Source: DASQDN01 sp035630195 (GTDB lineage: Bacteria > Acidobacteriota > Terriglobia > Bryobacterales > Bryobacteraceae). From it: a stretch of DNA of 34,946 nt. The stretch covers positions 1 through 34,946 of the forward strand of contig DASQLD010000310.1 of assembly GCA_035630195.1 (NCBI GenBank). The letters run 5' to 3'. A model generated the notes under the pieces. It saw nothing but the letters and a program-made list of their open reading frames with translations, had not been told where the DNA came from and searched no databases. Position 1 is the first letter of the stretch, and each line of letters opens with the position of its first letter. Shown here piece after piece: positions 25,664 through 34,112 of the stretch. The position numbers and the translations under genes were made by a program.

Positions 25664-26919
25664 GGTTTTCTCGTGCTCTCCGACCAGCGATCGCCTTCTA
25701 CCAAAACCTCGGCATCTGCGGGCATCCCAGGTTTGGCATAGCCGACCGCGCCTTTCAATTGAAGCTTCACGCCGACAACCTGCTTCACACGATCGTCACG
25801 GAAGTATGTGTTCTCGGGAGTAAACGTTGCTTGAGGATCGATGCGCGACACAACCGCCTCGATCGGCTTCGTTGGGTCGGAATCGAGATAGATCCGCGCA
25901 GGTTGTCCGATGCGGACACGGCCAATCTGTCCCTCCGGAATGAAGCCACGAAGATACACCTTGCTGAGATCTAAAAGAGTGACTATCGGAGCGCCCGGCG
26001 TCGCGACTTCGCCAGGCTCAGCCGTACGCGTTGCGATTGTGCCAGCAAAGGGCGCGAGAACCATAAGGTCGCGGCGATTGGCCTGAGCTTCTTCAAGCCC
26101 TGCGCGCGCCTGAGCAAGCTGAGCCTCAGCGCTTGCGATCTGGGATTGCTGCTGGGCAATCTGCTGGCGAACCATAGATCCCTGAGCGGACCGTATCTCG
26201 GGAGTAACGAGCGACGATTTCGCCGAACTCACCGCAGCGCGGGCGGCTTCCACACGACGTCGCGCAGATGCGACGACGGCGGCCTGCGTCTCGGCGCTGG
26301 TTTCCGCTTGCCTGCCTTGACGCTCTGAGACTGCGCCGGATTTCGCGAGCTTGGTATACGCTTCCTTGTCGAACAAGGCCAGTTTGTACGCTGCCTCCTG
26401 TTGAGCCAGATTTGCTTCAGCGGCGGAGAGTTCGGCTTCGGCCTGCCGCACTTGCCCGGACGATTGCTGACGAGCCTGATCGACCTGCAGCCCGGTTTCC
26501 CGAAGCTGTTCGTTGAGAATTGACACCTGTTCGCGCGCGAATCGAACTTGGGCTTCCGCTTGTCGAACTGCCGACTGCGATTGTTCCTCCCGGGCTCGAA
26601 TCTGATCGTCGTCCAAGATTGCTATGATGTCGCCGGCTTTCACCTCGTCGCCCTCGCGTAAACGCACTTCTTTGATGCGTCCCGAAGTTTTGGCCGCGAC
26701 CGCCGAATCGTCCCCTTCGATTCGCCCGCTTACTGCAATGATGCCCTTTGGAAGCTCGGGCGCAGCAAAAAAGCGGCTCCAGATGAAATAGCCGGCGCCA
26801 GCGAGCACAAGCAAGCCAAGCAGGATGATGGGAAGACGATTGCGAGGCGCCGGTTCAGGTTTTACCGGCGGACTTGCCTTGACCTTCGGCGGATTGGCGA
26901 TAGTTTGTTGGTCGCTCAT
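25660..26919 (-). CDS. HlyD-family periplasmic adaptor of ABC exporter (YbhG-like)
   Basis: A 419-residue protein starting at MSDQQTIANPPKVK (26919), preceded by AAGG. The longer frame to 27069 overlaps the TetR gene and carries no family sequence. A membrane anchor lies at about 29-50 (PIILLGLLVLAGAGYFIWSR), followed by a biotinyl-lipoyl half (GRIEGDDSAVAAKTSGRIKE, GDEVKAGDIIAILDDDQ). A long Gln/Ala/Glu-rich coiled-coil hairpin follows to about 270, then the second lipoyl half (APFAGTIATRTAEPGEV) and a beta-barrel domain. HlyD adaptors link inner-membrane exporters to TolC; the TolC-like gene closes this same operon. The gene begins inside the end of the TetR gene (65-base overlap) and ends in an ATGA overlap with the ATPase gene. 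Confidence 0.92.
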   Translation of the reverse strand: MSDQQTIANPPKVKASPPVKPEPAPRNRLPIILLGLLVLAGAGYFIWSRFFAAPELPKGIIAVSGRIEGDDSAVAAKTSGRIKEVRLREGDEVKAGDIIAILDDDQIRAREEQSQSAVRQAEAQVRFAREQVSILNEQLRETGLQVDQARQQSSGQVRQAEAELSAAEANLAQQEAAYKLALFDKEAYTKLAKSGAVSERQGRQAETSAETQAAVVASARRRVEAARAAVSSAKSSLVTPEIRSAQGSMVRQQIAQQQSQIASAEAQLAQARAGLEEAQANRRDLMVLAPFAGTIATRTAEPGEVATPGAPIVTLLDLSKVYLRGFIPEGQIGRVRIGQPARIYLDSDPTKPIEAVVSRIDPQATFTPENTYFRDDRVKQVVGVKLQLKGAVGYAKPGMPADAEVLVEGDRWSESTRKP

Positions 26920-27586
26920 GTCTGGTGACCTTCTTTTTGTCTTCGCTCGCGAACTTGGCGGAAGCAAGTCCAGCCAGGGTGAATCGTACGATGTGACGGG
27001 CGACCTCGTCCGCCTGTTCGGCATCCATCTGGAATTGAGGCCACAGTTGTGACATGACCGCGCGTGCATGCATGTAGTGCGCGACTTGGCCGATCAAGCT
27101 GTGGACGCAAAGACGCGTCGCTGTGCTTTTCGGCGACATGCCGATCTCCAGGCTGATTACTTTGCAAAGCTGATTGTATTGCGGCCGGATCACTTCGTCG
27201 ACGACGATGGCGAGGGCCGGTGTGGGGTTAGCCATCTCCTGCAGCATGATCTTCAAGCGGTGTGCAGGACGGTTACTGCCGAGTATCTTGTCGAACATCC
27301 CGCGTACGAAGATACTCAACTGCTCCTCCGTCGAGGAGGCCCCGGATATAGCCGAACGGATCCGATTCTGAACTTCCGGCGCGGAAGAATCCTTGAGTAC
27401 TTCCGTGTATAGACCGAGCTTGTCGCCGAAGTGGTAGTTCACCGACGCGACATTTGTACCGGCTCGGGCACAGATCTCGCGCACGGTTGCGGCGCGAAAT
27501 CCTAGCTCCGCAAACACGAGGGAAGCGGCTTCGAGCAACTTTGCCCGTGTCGCATCGGAATCCTCGTTCTTCGGACGCCGCGGCAT
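26855..27586 (-). CDS. TetR-family repressor (CecR/YbiH-like)
   Basis: A 243-residue protein. The N-terminal helix-turn-helix domain spans about 13-60 (TRAKLLEAASLVFAELGF, ATVREICARAGTNVASVNYH, FGDKLGLYTEVL). The C-terminal ligand/dimer domain is helical (RLKIMLQEMANPTPAL, VHSLIGQVAHYMHARA), as in the CecR group, whose E. coli member controls ybhGFSR. It is the first gene of the exporter operon, so it most likely represses its own operon and responds to an exported compound. The last ~20 residues, Lys/Gln-rich, are encoded in the 65-base overlap with the HlyD gene. Two inverted repeats lie 5-33 bases upstream of its ATG. Confidence 0.9.
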   Translation of the reverse strand: MPRRPKNEDSDATRAKLLEAASLVFAELGFRAATVREICARAGTNVASVNYHFGDKLGLYTEVLKDSSAPEVQNRIRSAISGASSTEEQLSIFVRGMFDKILGSNRPAHRLKIMLQEMANPTPALAIVVDEVIRPQYNQLCKVISLEIGMSPKSTATRLCVHSLIGQVAHYMHARAVMSQLWPQFQMDAEQADEVARHIVRFTLAGLASAKFASEDKKKVTRHERPTNYRQSAEGQGKSAGKT

Positions 27587-27590
27587 GATC

Positions 27591-27604
27591 TAAACGGAAG
27601 TTTA
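27591..27604. promoter_or_regulatory. Inverted repeat, candidate TetR operator (proximal)
   Basis: TAAAC-GGAA-GTTTA is a perfect 5-bp inverted repeat with a 4-base spacer, starting five bases upstream of the TetR ATG. The position over the leader and start region fits an autorepression site. It overlaps the distal repeat by three bases. Confidence 0.45.
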
Positions 27605-27619
27605 AAACAGTTGTTTGAA
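27602..27619. promoter_or_regulatory. Inverted repeat, candidate TetR operator (distal)
   Basis: TTaAAACA-GT-TGTTTgAA is an 18-base imperfect palindrome: 5-bp core arms AAACA/TGTTT, one mismatched pair, then two more pairs. TetR dimers usually bind palindromes of this size. It lies 15-33 bases upstream of the TetR start, where repression would block the promoter of the whole exporter operon. Confidence 0.55.
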
Positions 27620-27666
27620 TCGGTCAAGGCAGAGAACGGTTACAGGCGCCAGGCAAGCGAGGTTAC

Positions 27667-29094
27667 CTACGCCAGAATGTCCCGAATCGCTTGGCCATGC
27701 ACGTCCGTCAGCCGGAAGTGGCGGCCCTGATACTTGTATGTCAACCGTGTGTGATCAATTCCGAGGCAATGCAGAATCGTCGCGTGCAAATCGTGCACGG
27801 TTACGGGATTCTCTGCAATGTTGTAGCTGAATTCGTCCGTTTCACCGTAGGTGACCCCGCCCTTCAGCCCGCCGCCCGCCATCCACATACTGAAGCAGCG
27901 TGGATGGTGGTCACGACCGTAGTTGTCCTCGGTGAGTGTCCCTTGGGAGTACACGGTACGGCCGAACTCGCCACCCCACACAACCAGTGTGTCGTCGAGC
28001 ATGCCCCGCTGTTTCAGATCTTGAACTAACGCGGCCGAAGGTTGGTCCGTCTGCATACACTGCTCGCGAATTTGTTTCGGCAGATTATTGTGTTGATCCC
28101 AACCGCGATGGAAAAGTTGAATGAATCGCACGCCACGCTCGGCTAAGCGGCGCGCAAGGATGCAATTGGCAGCATACGATCCGGGCTTACGTGAGTCCGG
28201 ACCATACAGCTCGAACGTAGAGGCCGGCTCAGTAGAAAGATCGGTCAATTCCGGAACTGAAGCCTGCATCTTGAAAGCCATCTCATACTGCGCGATACGG
28301 GTCGAAATCTCCGGATCTTGATAGTCCTTCGCATTCAACTCATTCAATTTGGCGAGATCGTCGAGGTAACGCCGGCGCGCGTCACGCGAGTAGCCTGTGG
28401 GGTTCGACAAGTAGAGAACCGGGTCGGCCGCGGAGCGAAATTTAACGCCCTGATACTTTGTCTCTAAGAAGCCGCTGCCCCACGCTCGGTCGGCAAGCGC
28501 CTGCGCGTTACCGGTCCCCTGTGACACCATTGCGACGAACGCGGGAAGCTCCTGGTTCTCGCTGCCAAGCCCATAAGAGATCCACGAGCCGATACTCGGC
28601 CGTCCTGCAATCTGGAAGCCCGTCTGAAAGAATGTTACGGCTGGATCGTGGTTAATCGCTTCGGTATGCAGCGACTTGATCAATACGATGTCATCGGCGA
28701 CCTTAGCAGTGCGCGGAACCAACTCGCTCAGCCACATACCGCTTTTGCCGTGTTGGTCGAACTTGAAAATCGTGGGCGCGGTCGGAAACGTGGCTTGATA
28801 AGCCGTCATTCCGGTCAGACGTTGGCCCATGCGAATCGATTCGGGCAGATTCAATCCCCGCCGTTCCTTCAACGCGGGCTTGTAGTCGAACATGTCCAAC
28901 TGCGATGGAGCGCCATGTTGGAACAGATAGATAACACGCTTGGCCTTAGGCGCGAAATGTGGAAGGCCCGGGAGTCCTGCCTCTGCTCGAAGATCCTTGC
29001 CGAGCAGGCTTGCAAGCGCCGCGGTGCCAAGTCCCGTGGCGCCGGCGCCGAAGAAGTGACGCCGTGTCATCAAGAGTTTCTTATCGGCCGTCAT
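27667..29094 (-). CDS. DUF1501 (sulfatase/phosphatase-fold) protein with Tat signal
   Basis: A 475-residue protein with a twin-arginine type signal at the N-terminus (TRRHFFGAGATGLGTAALAS, Arg11-Arg12), so it is probably exported folded. The body shows DUF1501 family motifs: VIYLFQHGAPSQLDMFDYKP near the start, LIKSLHTEAINHDPAVTFFQ, TLVVWGGEFGRTVYSQG, YGRDHHPRCFSMWMAGGG and HDLHATILHCLGIDH. The family belongs to the alkaline-phosphatase/sulfatase superfamily by fold, but its biochemical activity is not established. It is almost always found beside DUF1549/DUF1553 proteins in Planctomycetes and Acidobacteria, as here, where its ATG overlaps that gene's stop (ATGA). The pair probably acts as one periplasmic system. 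Confidence 0.92.
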   Translation of the reverse strand: MTADKKLLMTRRHFFGAGATGLGTAALASLLGKDLRAEAGLPGLPHFAPKAKRVIYLFQHGAPSQLDMFDYKPALKERRGLNLPESIRMGQRLTGMTAYQATFPTAPTIFKFDQHGKSGMWLSELVPRTAKVADDIVLIKSLHTEAINHDPAVTFFQTGFQIAGRPSIGSWISYGLGSENQELPAFVAMVSQGTGNAQALADRAWGSGFLETKYQGVKFRSAADPVLYLSNPTGYSRDARRRYLDDLAKLNELNAKDYQDPEISTRIAQYEMAFKMQASVPELTDLSTEPASTFELYGPDSRKPGSYAANCILARRLAERGVRFIQLFHRGWDQHNNLPKQIREQCMQTDQPSAALVQDLKQRGMLDDTLVVWGGEFGRTVYSQGTLTEDNYGRDHHPRCFSMWMAGGGLKGGVTYGETDEFSYNIAENPVTVHDLHATILHCLGIDHTRLTYKYQGRHFRLTDVHGQAIRDILA

Positions 29095-32000
29095 TGGATT
29101 GTAATCGCCTCATCGAGATTCAACATCAGACTGGCAACGGAAGCGTACGCTGCGAGTTCTTGCGGCGCAAGTGAAGCATCGGCGCGCGTGGCGCCTTCCT
29201 GCAACAAACTCTGCGCCTTATCCACATCCGAAGCAAAATAGTCGCGATGATACGCAAGATTGTCCTGCAGTAGCTTCAGCTCATTGGCCACTGGCGCACG
29301 ACCCAATATGAGCCGGAATCCGTGGCTTAGACGAGCCGAAGAATCCGTACCAGCCTCCTTCATCATGCGTTGCGCGATGAAGCGGGCAGCCTCTGTGAAA
29401 GTAACATCGTTCATTAGATTCAACGCCTGTAAGGGCGTATTCGTGCGCGTCTCGCGAACCACGCACGCCTCACGAGCCGCTGCATCGAAGTTGCTCATCA
29501 TCGGTGGGGGAATCGTACGTTTCCAGAACGTGTACAAGCTGCGCCGATAGAGATCTTCGCCCGTGCCGGGCTCGTAATCGCCATCCTGCATGTTTTGCTC
29601 TTTCCAAAGCCCGACGGGCTGGTACGGCTTGACGGACGGGCCACCTATCTTCTCGACGAGCAGCCCGGCCGAGAACAAAGCTTGGTCGCGCACCATCTCG
29701 GCAGGCAAGCGCCGTCGCGGTCCCCGCGCCAACAAACGATTGTCCGGGTCGCGTTGTATCAATTCAGGAGCTGCCTTAGATTGCTGCCTGTAAGTCGCGC
29801 TGGTGACGATCAGACGCTGCATCGCTTTGACATCCCACTTTGTCCGAATAAACTCGGTTGCCAGCCAGTCGAGAAGGTCGGGATGAGAGGGCCAATCCCC
29901 CTGCACGCCGAAATCCTCGGTAGTCTTCACCAAGCCAGCGCCGAAGCGCATCTGCCAGAATCGATTTACCGTCACCCTGGCGGTCAATGGATTGTTGGGA
30001 TCGACAAGCCACTTGGCAAGTCCCAGCCGGTTGTTCAGCAGGCCGCCGCTTGGAGGGTCCAACACCTCCGGAAGACCCGGCGTGACCTTCTCTCCGTGTT
30101 TATCGTAAGCGCCACGGATGAGCAGAAAAGTATCCTTGGGAATCGGGCTTTCTGCCATCACCATTACGGTTGGGAAAGACCGCTCCAGAGCTTCCCGTTC
30201 GCTCTCAAGTTGGACAAAGCGCCTCCATGACTCGCGAATCTCGGGAGCGGCTGCGTGTTCAAGGAAATACCATCGGAGTTGCCTCTGCTCCGCCTCAGTT
30301 CGATTAGCGGCCGGTTTGGCAGCGATCGCATTCACGGAGAGGCCGACGGACATGGCGGCAATCTCATTCGTATCAAGAACACGACCGTAGATCTGGACGT
30401 TATCAATCAAACCCCGGAAGCGACGTTCCGGACCCCATCCCGAGCCCACGCGGAATGACTGGACAAATGGCTTGCCGGCGTTGTTAAACGGACGGTACAA
30501 CGTATCGAGAAGGACCTTCACAGGCTGCGGCTTGCCATCGACGACCACGCTCACACCGGACGCCATCCGAGAACCGCTATAGGTCACCAGAATGTGATGC
30601 CACTGCTTAGGCGTAAGAATGTCTTCTGTCTCGAGCCGGATTGCGTCGTCGGCGTAGACGCTCGTCATGTTGAAGTGGACTTTGCCGTTGTCAGTGTGGA
30701 TTCCATATCCCTTGCCCTTGGGATTATCGGCCATACGAGAAATAATGCTCCCATCGGGCTTGGTGTCTGAGTAGATCCACGCGGATAGAGTGAAGCGATC
30801 CTCGATGTCGAACGATCCGACATGTCCGAGATCTACAAAAGACTTGCCGTCGAATACAGTGGCCTTACCGAATCGGCCCGGAGCCACACTCAAAGTCCCG
30901 CTTTCATCAAGCGTGAACGCTCCAGTCAACTTCCCGCTGGGCGCCCAGTACTCAGGTGATTGCGTTTGCAAACTCGATTCCCAAGTCTTCTGTGCTGACC
31001 CGATCGAGCTCGCATTATTTTCGATGAGCCGTCGTTCTGAATCAATACGGCCAATCAGCGCGTCGAGCTTTGCCTGTTGGTCCCGAGTTGGCGCGGGAAC
31101 TACCGGAGGAGAGTTGCCGTACTTCATGGCGCGCCCAAGCTCGGGCACGTTGTTGAAGTAGGCAAACATCTGGTAGAAGTTCTTCTGAGTAAACGGATCG
31201 TATTTGTGATTGTGGCAGCGAGCGCAGCCCAGAGTTGCGCCCAGGAACACAGCGGACATTGTTTCCACTCGATCCACAACATATTCGACAGCGTACTCTT
31301 CCGGGATGATGCCATCTTCGGTGTTCGCGCGATGATTGCGATTGAAACCAGTCGCAATCTTCTGTGCAGTCGTCGAGTTCGGAAGCAGGTCACCCGCGAT
31401 CTGTTCCATCGTGAACTGATCAAACGGCTGATTACGATTGAATGCATCGATTACCCAATCACGCCAGCGCCACATATTGCGTTCGCCATCGAACTGATAG
31501 CCGTTCGTATCGGCATAACGAGCCGCATCCAGCCATCGGACTGCCATGCGCTCGCCATAGCGACTAGACGCAAGAAGGCGGTCGACAACTTTCTCGTAAG
31601 CATTCGGCGACTTGTCAGCAAGAAAAGCATCGATCTCTGCGATCGTAGGAGGCAATCCTGTTAGGTCCAGAGTCACTCGGCGTATCAAGGTCTCACGAGA
31701 TGCCTCGGGCGAAGGTTTCAATCCGGCCCGCTCGAGTTGCTCCAGCACAAAATTGTCGATACCGTTCTTCGCCCACATCCGATCATTCGTTTGCGGCAGC
31801 GGCTTTCTGACTGGCGGGATAAAAGCCCAATGCTTCTGCCATCGCGCGCCTTGTTTGATCCAGTCCGAAATGGTCTGAACCTCCACTTCGGTCAGCTTCA
31901 ATCCCGAGTGCAGCGGTGGCATGCGCAGCGCCGGCTTCTCGGCCGTGATGCGCCGGATTACAGCGCTCGCTGCGGGATCCCCCGCAACTATCGCGCGTTT

Positions 32001-32195
32001 GGCCGCCGCTTCGCTGTCGAGACGAAGAGGGATTTTCTTGGCGACGGCATCCGGACCATGACAGAGGAAGCATTTGTCGGAGAGAATCGGCCTGACGTCG
32101 CGATTGAACTCAATCTCTTTCGGTCCGGTCACAGGTCCGGCGGCGTAGCTAACAGCAATCGCAGCGAGTAGAAGGGCAGGGAGGGGAGACGTCAT
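29091..32195 (-). CDS. PSCyt1-DUF1549-LamG-DUF1553 cytochrome-like protein
   Basis: A 1034-residue exported protein with a signal peptide (about 1-19). The planctomycete-type cytochrome domain PSCyt1 carries heme motif C42-F-L-C45-H46 and a possible axial Met92 (LRMPPLHSG). DUF1549 spans about 140-360 and contains a second CxxCH, C324-A-R-C327-H328 followed by NHKYDPF, which is conserved in that family. A LamG/concanavalin-like sandwich at about 422-615 (RFTLSAWIYSD, QWHHILVTYSG, FRGLIDNVQIYGRVL) may bind carbohydrate. DUF1553 fills about 720-1010 (LTARVTVNRFWQMRFGAGLV, TRTNTPLQALNLMND). The biochemical role of the family is unknown; it is often proposed to take part in polysaccharide breakdown. 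It is translationally coupled to the DUF1501 gene. Confidence 0.92.
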   Translation of the reverse strand: MTSPLPALLLAAIAVSYAAGPVTGPKEIEFNRDVRPILSDKCFLCHGPDAVAKKIPLRLDSEAAAKRAIVAGDPAASAVIRRITAEKPALRMPPLHSGLKLTEVEVQTISDWIKQGARWQKHWAFIPPVRKPLPQTNDRMWAKNGIDNFVLEQLERAGLKPSPEASRETLIRRVTLDLTGLPPTIAEIDAFLADKSPNAYEKVVDRLLASSRYGERMAVRWLDAARYADTNGYQFDGERNMWRWRDWVIDAFNRNQPFDQFTMEQIAGDLLPNSTTAQKIATGFNRNHRANTEDGIIPEEYAVEYVVDRVETMSAVFLGATLGCARCHNHKYDPFTQKNFYQMFAYFNNVPELGRAMKYGNSPPVVPAPTRDQQAKLDALIGRIDSERRLIENNASSIGSAQKTWESSLQTQSPEYWAPSGKLTGAFTLDESGTLSVAPGRFGKATVFDGKSFVDLGHVGSFDIEDRFTLSAWIYSDTKPDGSIISRMADNPKGKGYGIHTDNGKVHFNMTSVYADDAIRLETEDILTPKQWHHILVTYSGSRMASGVSVVVDGKPQPVKVLLDTLYRPFNNAGKPFVQSFRVGSGWGPERRFRGLIDNVQIYGRVLDTNEIAAMSVGLSVNAIAAKPAANRTEAEQRQLRWYFLEHAAAPEIRESWRRFVQLESEREALERSFPTVMVMAESPIPKDTFLLIRGAYDKHGEKVTPGLPEVLDPPSGGLLNNRLGLAKWLVDPNNPLTARVTVNRFWQMRFGAGLVKTTEDFGVQGDWPSHPDLLDWLATEFIRTKWDVKAMQRLIVTSATYRQQSKAAPELIQRDPDNRLLARGPRRRLPAEMVRDQALFSAGLLVEKIGGPSVKPYQPVGLWKEQNMQDGDYEPGTGEDLYRRSLYTFWKRTIPPPMMSNFDAAAREACVVRETRTNTPLQALNLMNDVTFTEAARFIAQRMMKEAGTDSSARLSHGFRLILGRAPVANELKLLQDNLAYHRDYFASDVDKAQSLLQEGATRADASLAPQELAAYASVASLMLNLDEAITIQ

Positions 32196-32257
32196 GGCTC
32201 TTGTGAAACTTCAGATTCTTCAACCACTATTGTATAGGTAGTAGACCCTCTGAAGCC
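32196..32257. promoter_or_regulatory. 62-base divergent promoter region
   Basis: This gap separates the divergent DUF1553 and enolase-family genes and should hold both promoters. TATAGG at 32233-32238 on the plus strand and TATACAAT at about 32231-32238 on the minus strand are possible -10 elements sharing the same bases. No well-spaced -35 element is clear on either strand. Confidence 0.35.
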
Positions 32258-33415
32258 ATGCGCATCGCCACGATCGAAGCCTTCCCGATAAAGTTGAAAC
32301 GTGACCTGGCATCAGCCACAGGTACTGCGGGTTCTCCGACAGCGCTTCAGAAAGGTGTAGCCGACTATCGCTGGAGCGCAGCCTACCCATGCTTGTATTC
32401 GATGCTAATCGAGACGGCGTTGATTCGTGTGACACTCGACTCGGGTCTGATTGGATGGGGGGAAGCGCAAGCTCCTGTCGCTCCTGAGATCGCGTGCGCG
32501 ATCGTCGAGCGCATCCTTGTTCCCGCCATCGGAGGCGAAGAGTTCGATGGAACGCTCGAAGATACCCATCGCTTATGGTGGCGAATGTACTCAGCCATGC
32601 GCGTGCGCGGCCAGAACGGGGGCTTCATGCTGGACGCAATCAGCGGAGTGGATTTAGCTTTATGGGATCTGGCGGGCAAGATCGCCGGTGTATCGGTCAG
32701 CGAGCTCTTGGGAACCCAACGCCAGAGTGTGCCCTTGTACTTGAGTGGAGTTGCCGGTGGGAATCTCGATCTGGTTCGCCAGGCGCTCGACGGTGGCACG
32801 ACGAATTTCAAGTTGTATTTCGATAGCGACAAAGACTCAGTGTTCCGTATGCTCGACGCAGTGAGCGCTATCGCGGGACACGGACGAGTCGCCGTCGACG
32901 CTTTATGGCGGTTGACGGATGAGACAGCCTATGAATTTGGTAAAGAGCTCGACGAGCGCCAAGCACTTTTTCTAGAATGCCCATTTCCACCTGAGGACCC
33001 AATTGCACATGGAGATCTCGCGCGTCGCCTTCGAACACCCATTGCGTTAGGGGAGAGCTATCGCACGCGCTTTGAGCTTGCTCCGTTCTTTCGAAATCAA
33101 GCAATGCGCTATGTTCAGCCAGATCTTGGACGAACCGGAATTACAGAGGGTCGCGTGATCGCGGAGCTTGCCCGGCAACAAGACGTTGCAGTCGTACCGC
33201 ATGTCAGCATCGCGATGGGACCGCAGATCGCGGCTGCCATCCATTTTGCCGCGGCGCAATCGAACTGTCCCATGCTCGAATACAACCCGGCGGTCTTGTC
33301 GACGGCGAATCGATTCCTGGCCGAGCCGTTACGGGTGGAAAATGGGGCTTATTGTGTTCCGAGGGGGCCAGGTCTCGGGGTCGACCTCAAGGCGCAACTG
33401 TACACTGAAGCATGA
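32258..33415 (+). CDS. Enolase-superfamily protein (mandelate racemase / sugar-acid dehydratase type)
   Basis: A 385-residue protein with the N-terminal capping domain (about 1-125) and the TIM-like barrel of the mandelate racemase/muconate lactonizing family. Metal ligands are predicted at Asp214 (VAVDALW), Glu240 (FLECPF) and Glu266 (ALGES). An Asp289 (QPDLGRTGIT) / His315 (VVPHVS) pair matches the Asp-His acid/base dyad of the mandelate racemase subgroup, and Glu341 (MLEYNP) fits the last-strand acid. The usual KxK of strand two is K185-L-Y187, so the second Lys is missing. This suggests a dehydratase or racemase with altered stereochemistry or substrate. It is coupled by ATGA to the SDR gene, which fits sugar-acid catabolism; the substrate is unknown. 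Confidence 0.88.
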   Translation: MRIATIEAFPIKLKRDLASATGTAGSPTALQKGVADYRWSAAYPCLYSMLIETALIRVTLDSGLIGWGEAQAPVAPEIACAIVERILVPAIGGEEFDGTLEDTHRLWWRMYSAMRVRGQNGGFMLDAISGVDLALWDLAGKIAGVSVSELLGTQRQSVPLYLSGVAGGNLDLVRQALDGGTTNFKLYFDSDKDSVFRMLDAVSAIAGHGRVAVDALWRLTDETAYEFGKELDERQALFLECPFPPEDPIAHGDLARRLRTPIALGESYRTRFELAPFFRNQAMRYVQPDLGRTGITEGRVIAELARQQDVAVVPHVSIAMGPQIAAAIHFAAAQSNCPMLEYNPAVLSTANRFLAEPLRVENGAYCVPRGPGLGVDLKAQLYTEA

Positions 33416-34110
33416 CGACTCTGACCGGAAAGGTCGCGCTCATCACCGGGCCCAAAGGCGGGCTCGGCTCTGCTGTTACGCACGCCTTTCTAGCTGCAGG
33501 CGCGACGGTTGCTGGCGTGTCGCGAGCGATTACAAATCACGATTTCAGTCACCCTAAGTTCCGTGCGATCCAAGGGGAGCTATCTTCCTCTGAGGAAAGT
33601 CGCAAGGCAGTTGAGACGGCGCTTACGCAGGAGGGCCGCATCGATATCCTCGTCCATCTCGTTGGCGCCTTCGCGGGCGGTGATCCTGTTGTTGGAACCG
33701 AAGACGCCATTCTGGACAACATGATCGATGTGAACTTGAGATCGACGTTTTATGTTGCGAAGGCCGTTCTGCCGCACATGCGGAGTCGCAAGTCCGGGCG
33801 CATCGTCGCGGTCGGCAGCCGAGCCGCTGTTGAAGCGAGCCCGGGAGCGGCTGCTTACAGCGCATCGAAGGCTGCGGTAGTTGCCTTGATCAGGGCGATC
33901 GCCGCTGAGAATGCGGCAGATGGAATCTCCGCGAATGTAGTGCTGCCGGGAACCATGGACACGCCGGCGAATCGCAAAGCTATGCCCCAGGCAGACGTTA
34001 CAAAGTGGGTGAAGACGGAGCAAGTGGCGCAACTCATTCTCACGCTTGCCTCGGATGACCTGACGCAGATTAACGGGGCCGCGATCCCGATTTACGGTTG
34101 TGAACTTTAG
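33412..34110 (+). CDS. Short-chain dehydrogenase/reductase
   Basis: A 232-residue classical SDR. Cofactor motif TGPKGGLG (12-19) follows strand VALI; Asn108 (DVNLRSTFYVAK), Ser136 (VAVGSRAAV), Tyr149 and Lys153 (YSASK) form the catalytic set; LPGTMDTP (178-185) is the usual PG motif. Ser37-Arg38 after the second strand (GVSR) suggests NADP(H) preference, an inference only. SDRs oxidise or reduce alcohol/carbonyl groups. The ATG overlaps the stop of the enolase-family gene, so a shared pathway is likely. The motif usually written NNAG after the fourth strand is HLVGAF here (82-87), a moderate deviation. The substrate cannot be deduced. Confidence 0.9.
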   Translation: MTTLTGKVALITGPKGGLGSAVTHAFLAAGATVAGVSRAITNHDFSHPKFRAIQGELSSSEESRKAVETALTQEGRIDILVHLVGAFAGGDPVVGTEDAILDNMIDVNLRSTFYVAKAVLPHMRSRKSGRIVAVGSRAAVEASPGAAAYSASKAAVVALIRAIAAENAADGISANVVLPGTMDTPANRKAMPQADVTKWVKTEQVAQLILTLASDDLTQINGAAIPIYGCEL

Positions 34111-34112
34111 CT

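Noticed and set aside
25660..27069. Longer HlyD start at 27069
   Set aside because: The extra 50 residues are encoded within the TetR gene and show no family features; the ATG at 26919 is preceded by AAGG and followed by the expected membrane anchor.
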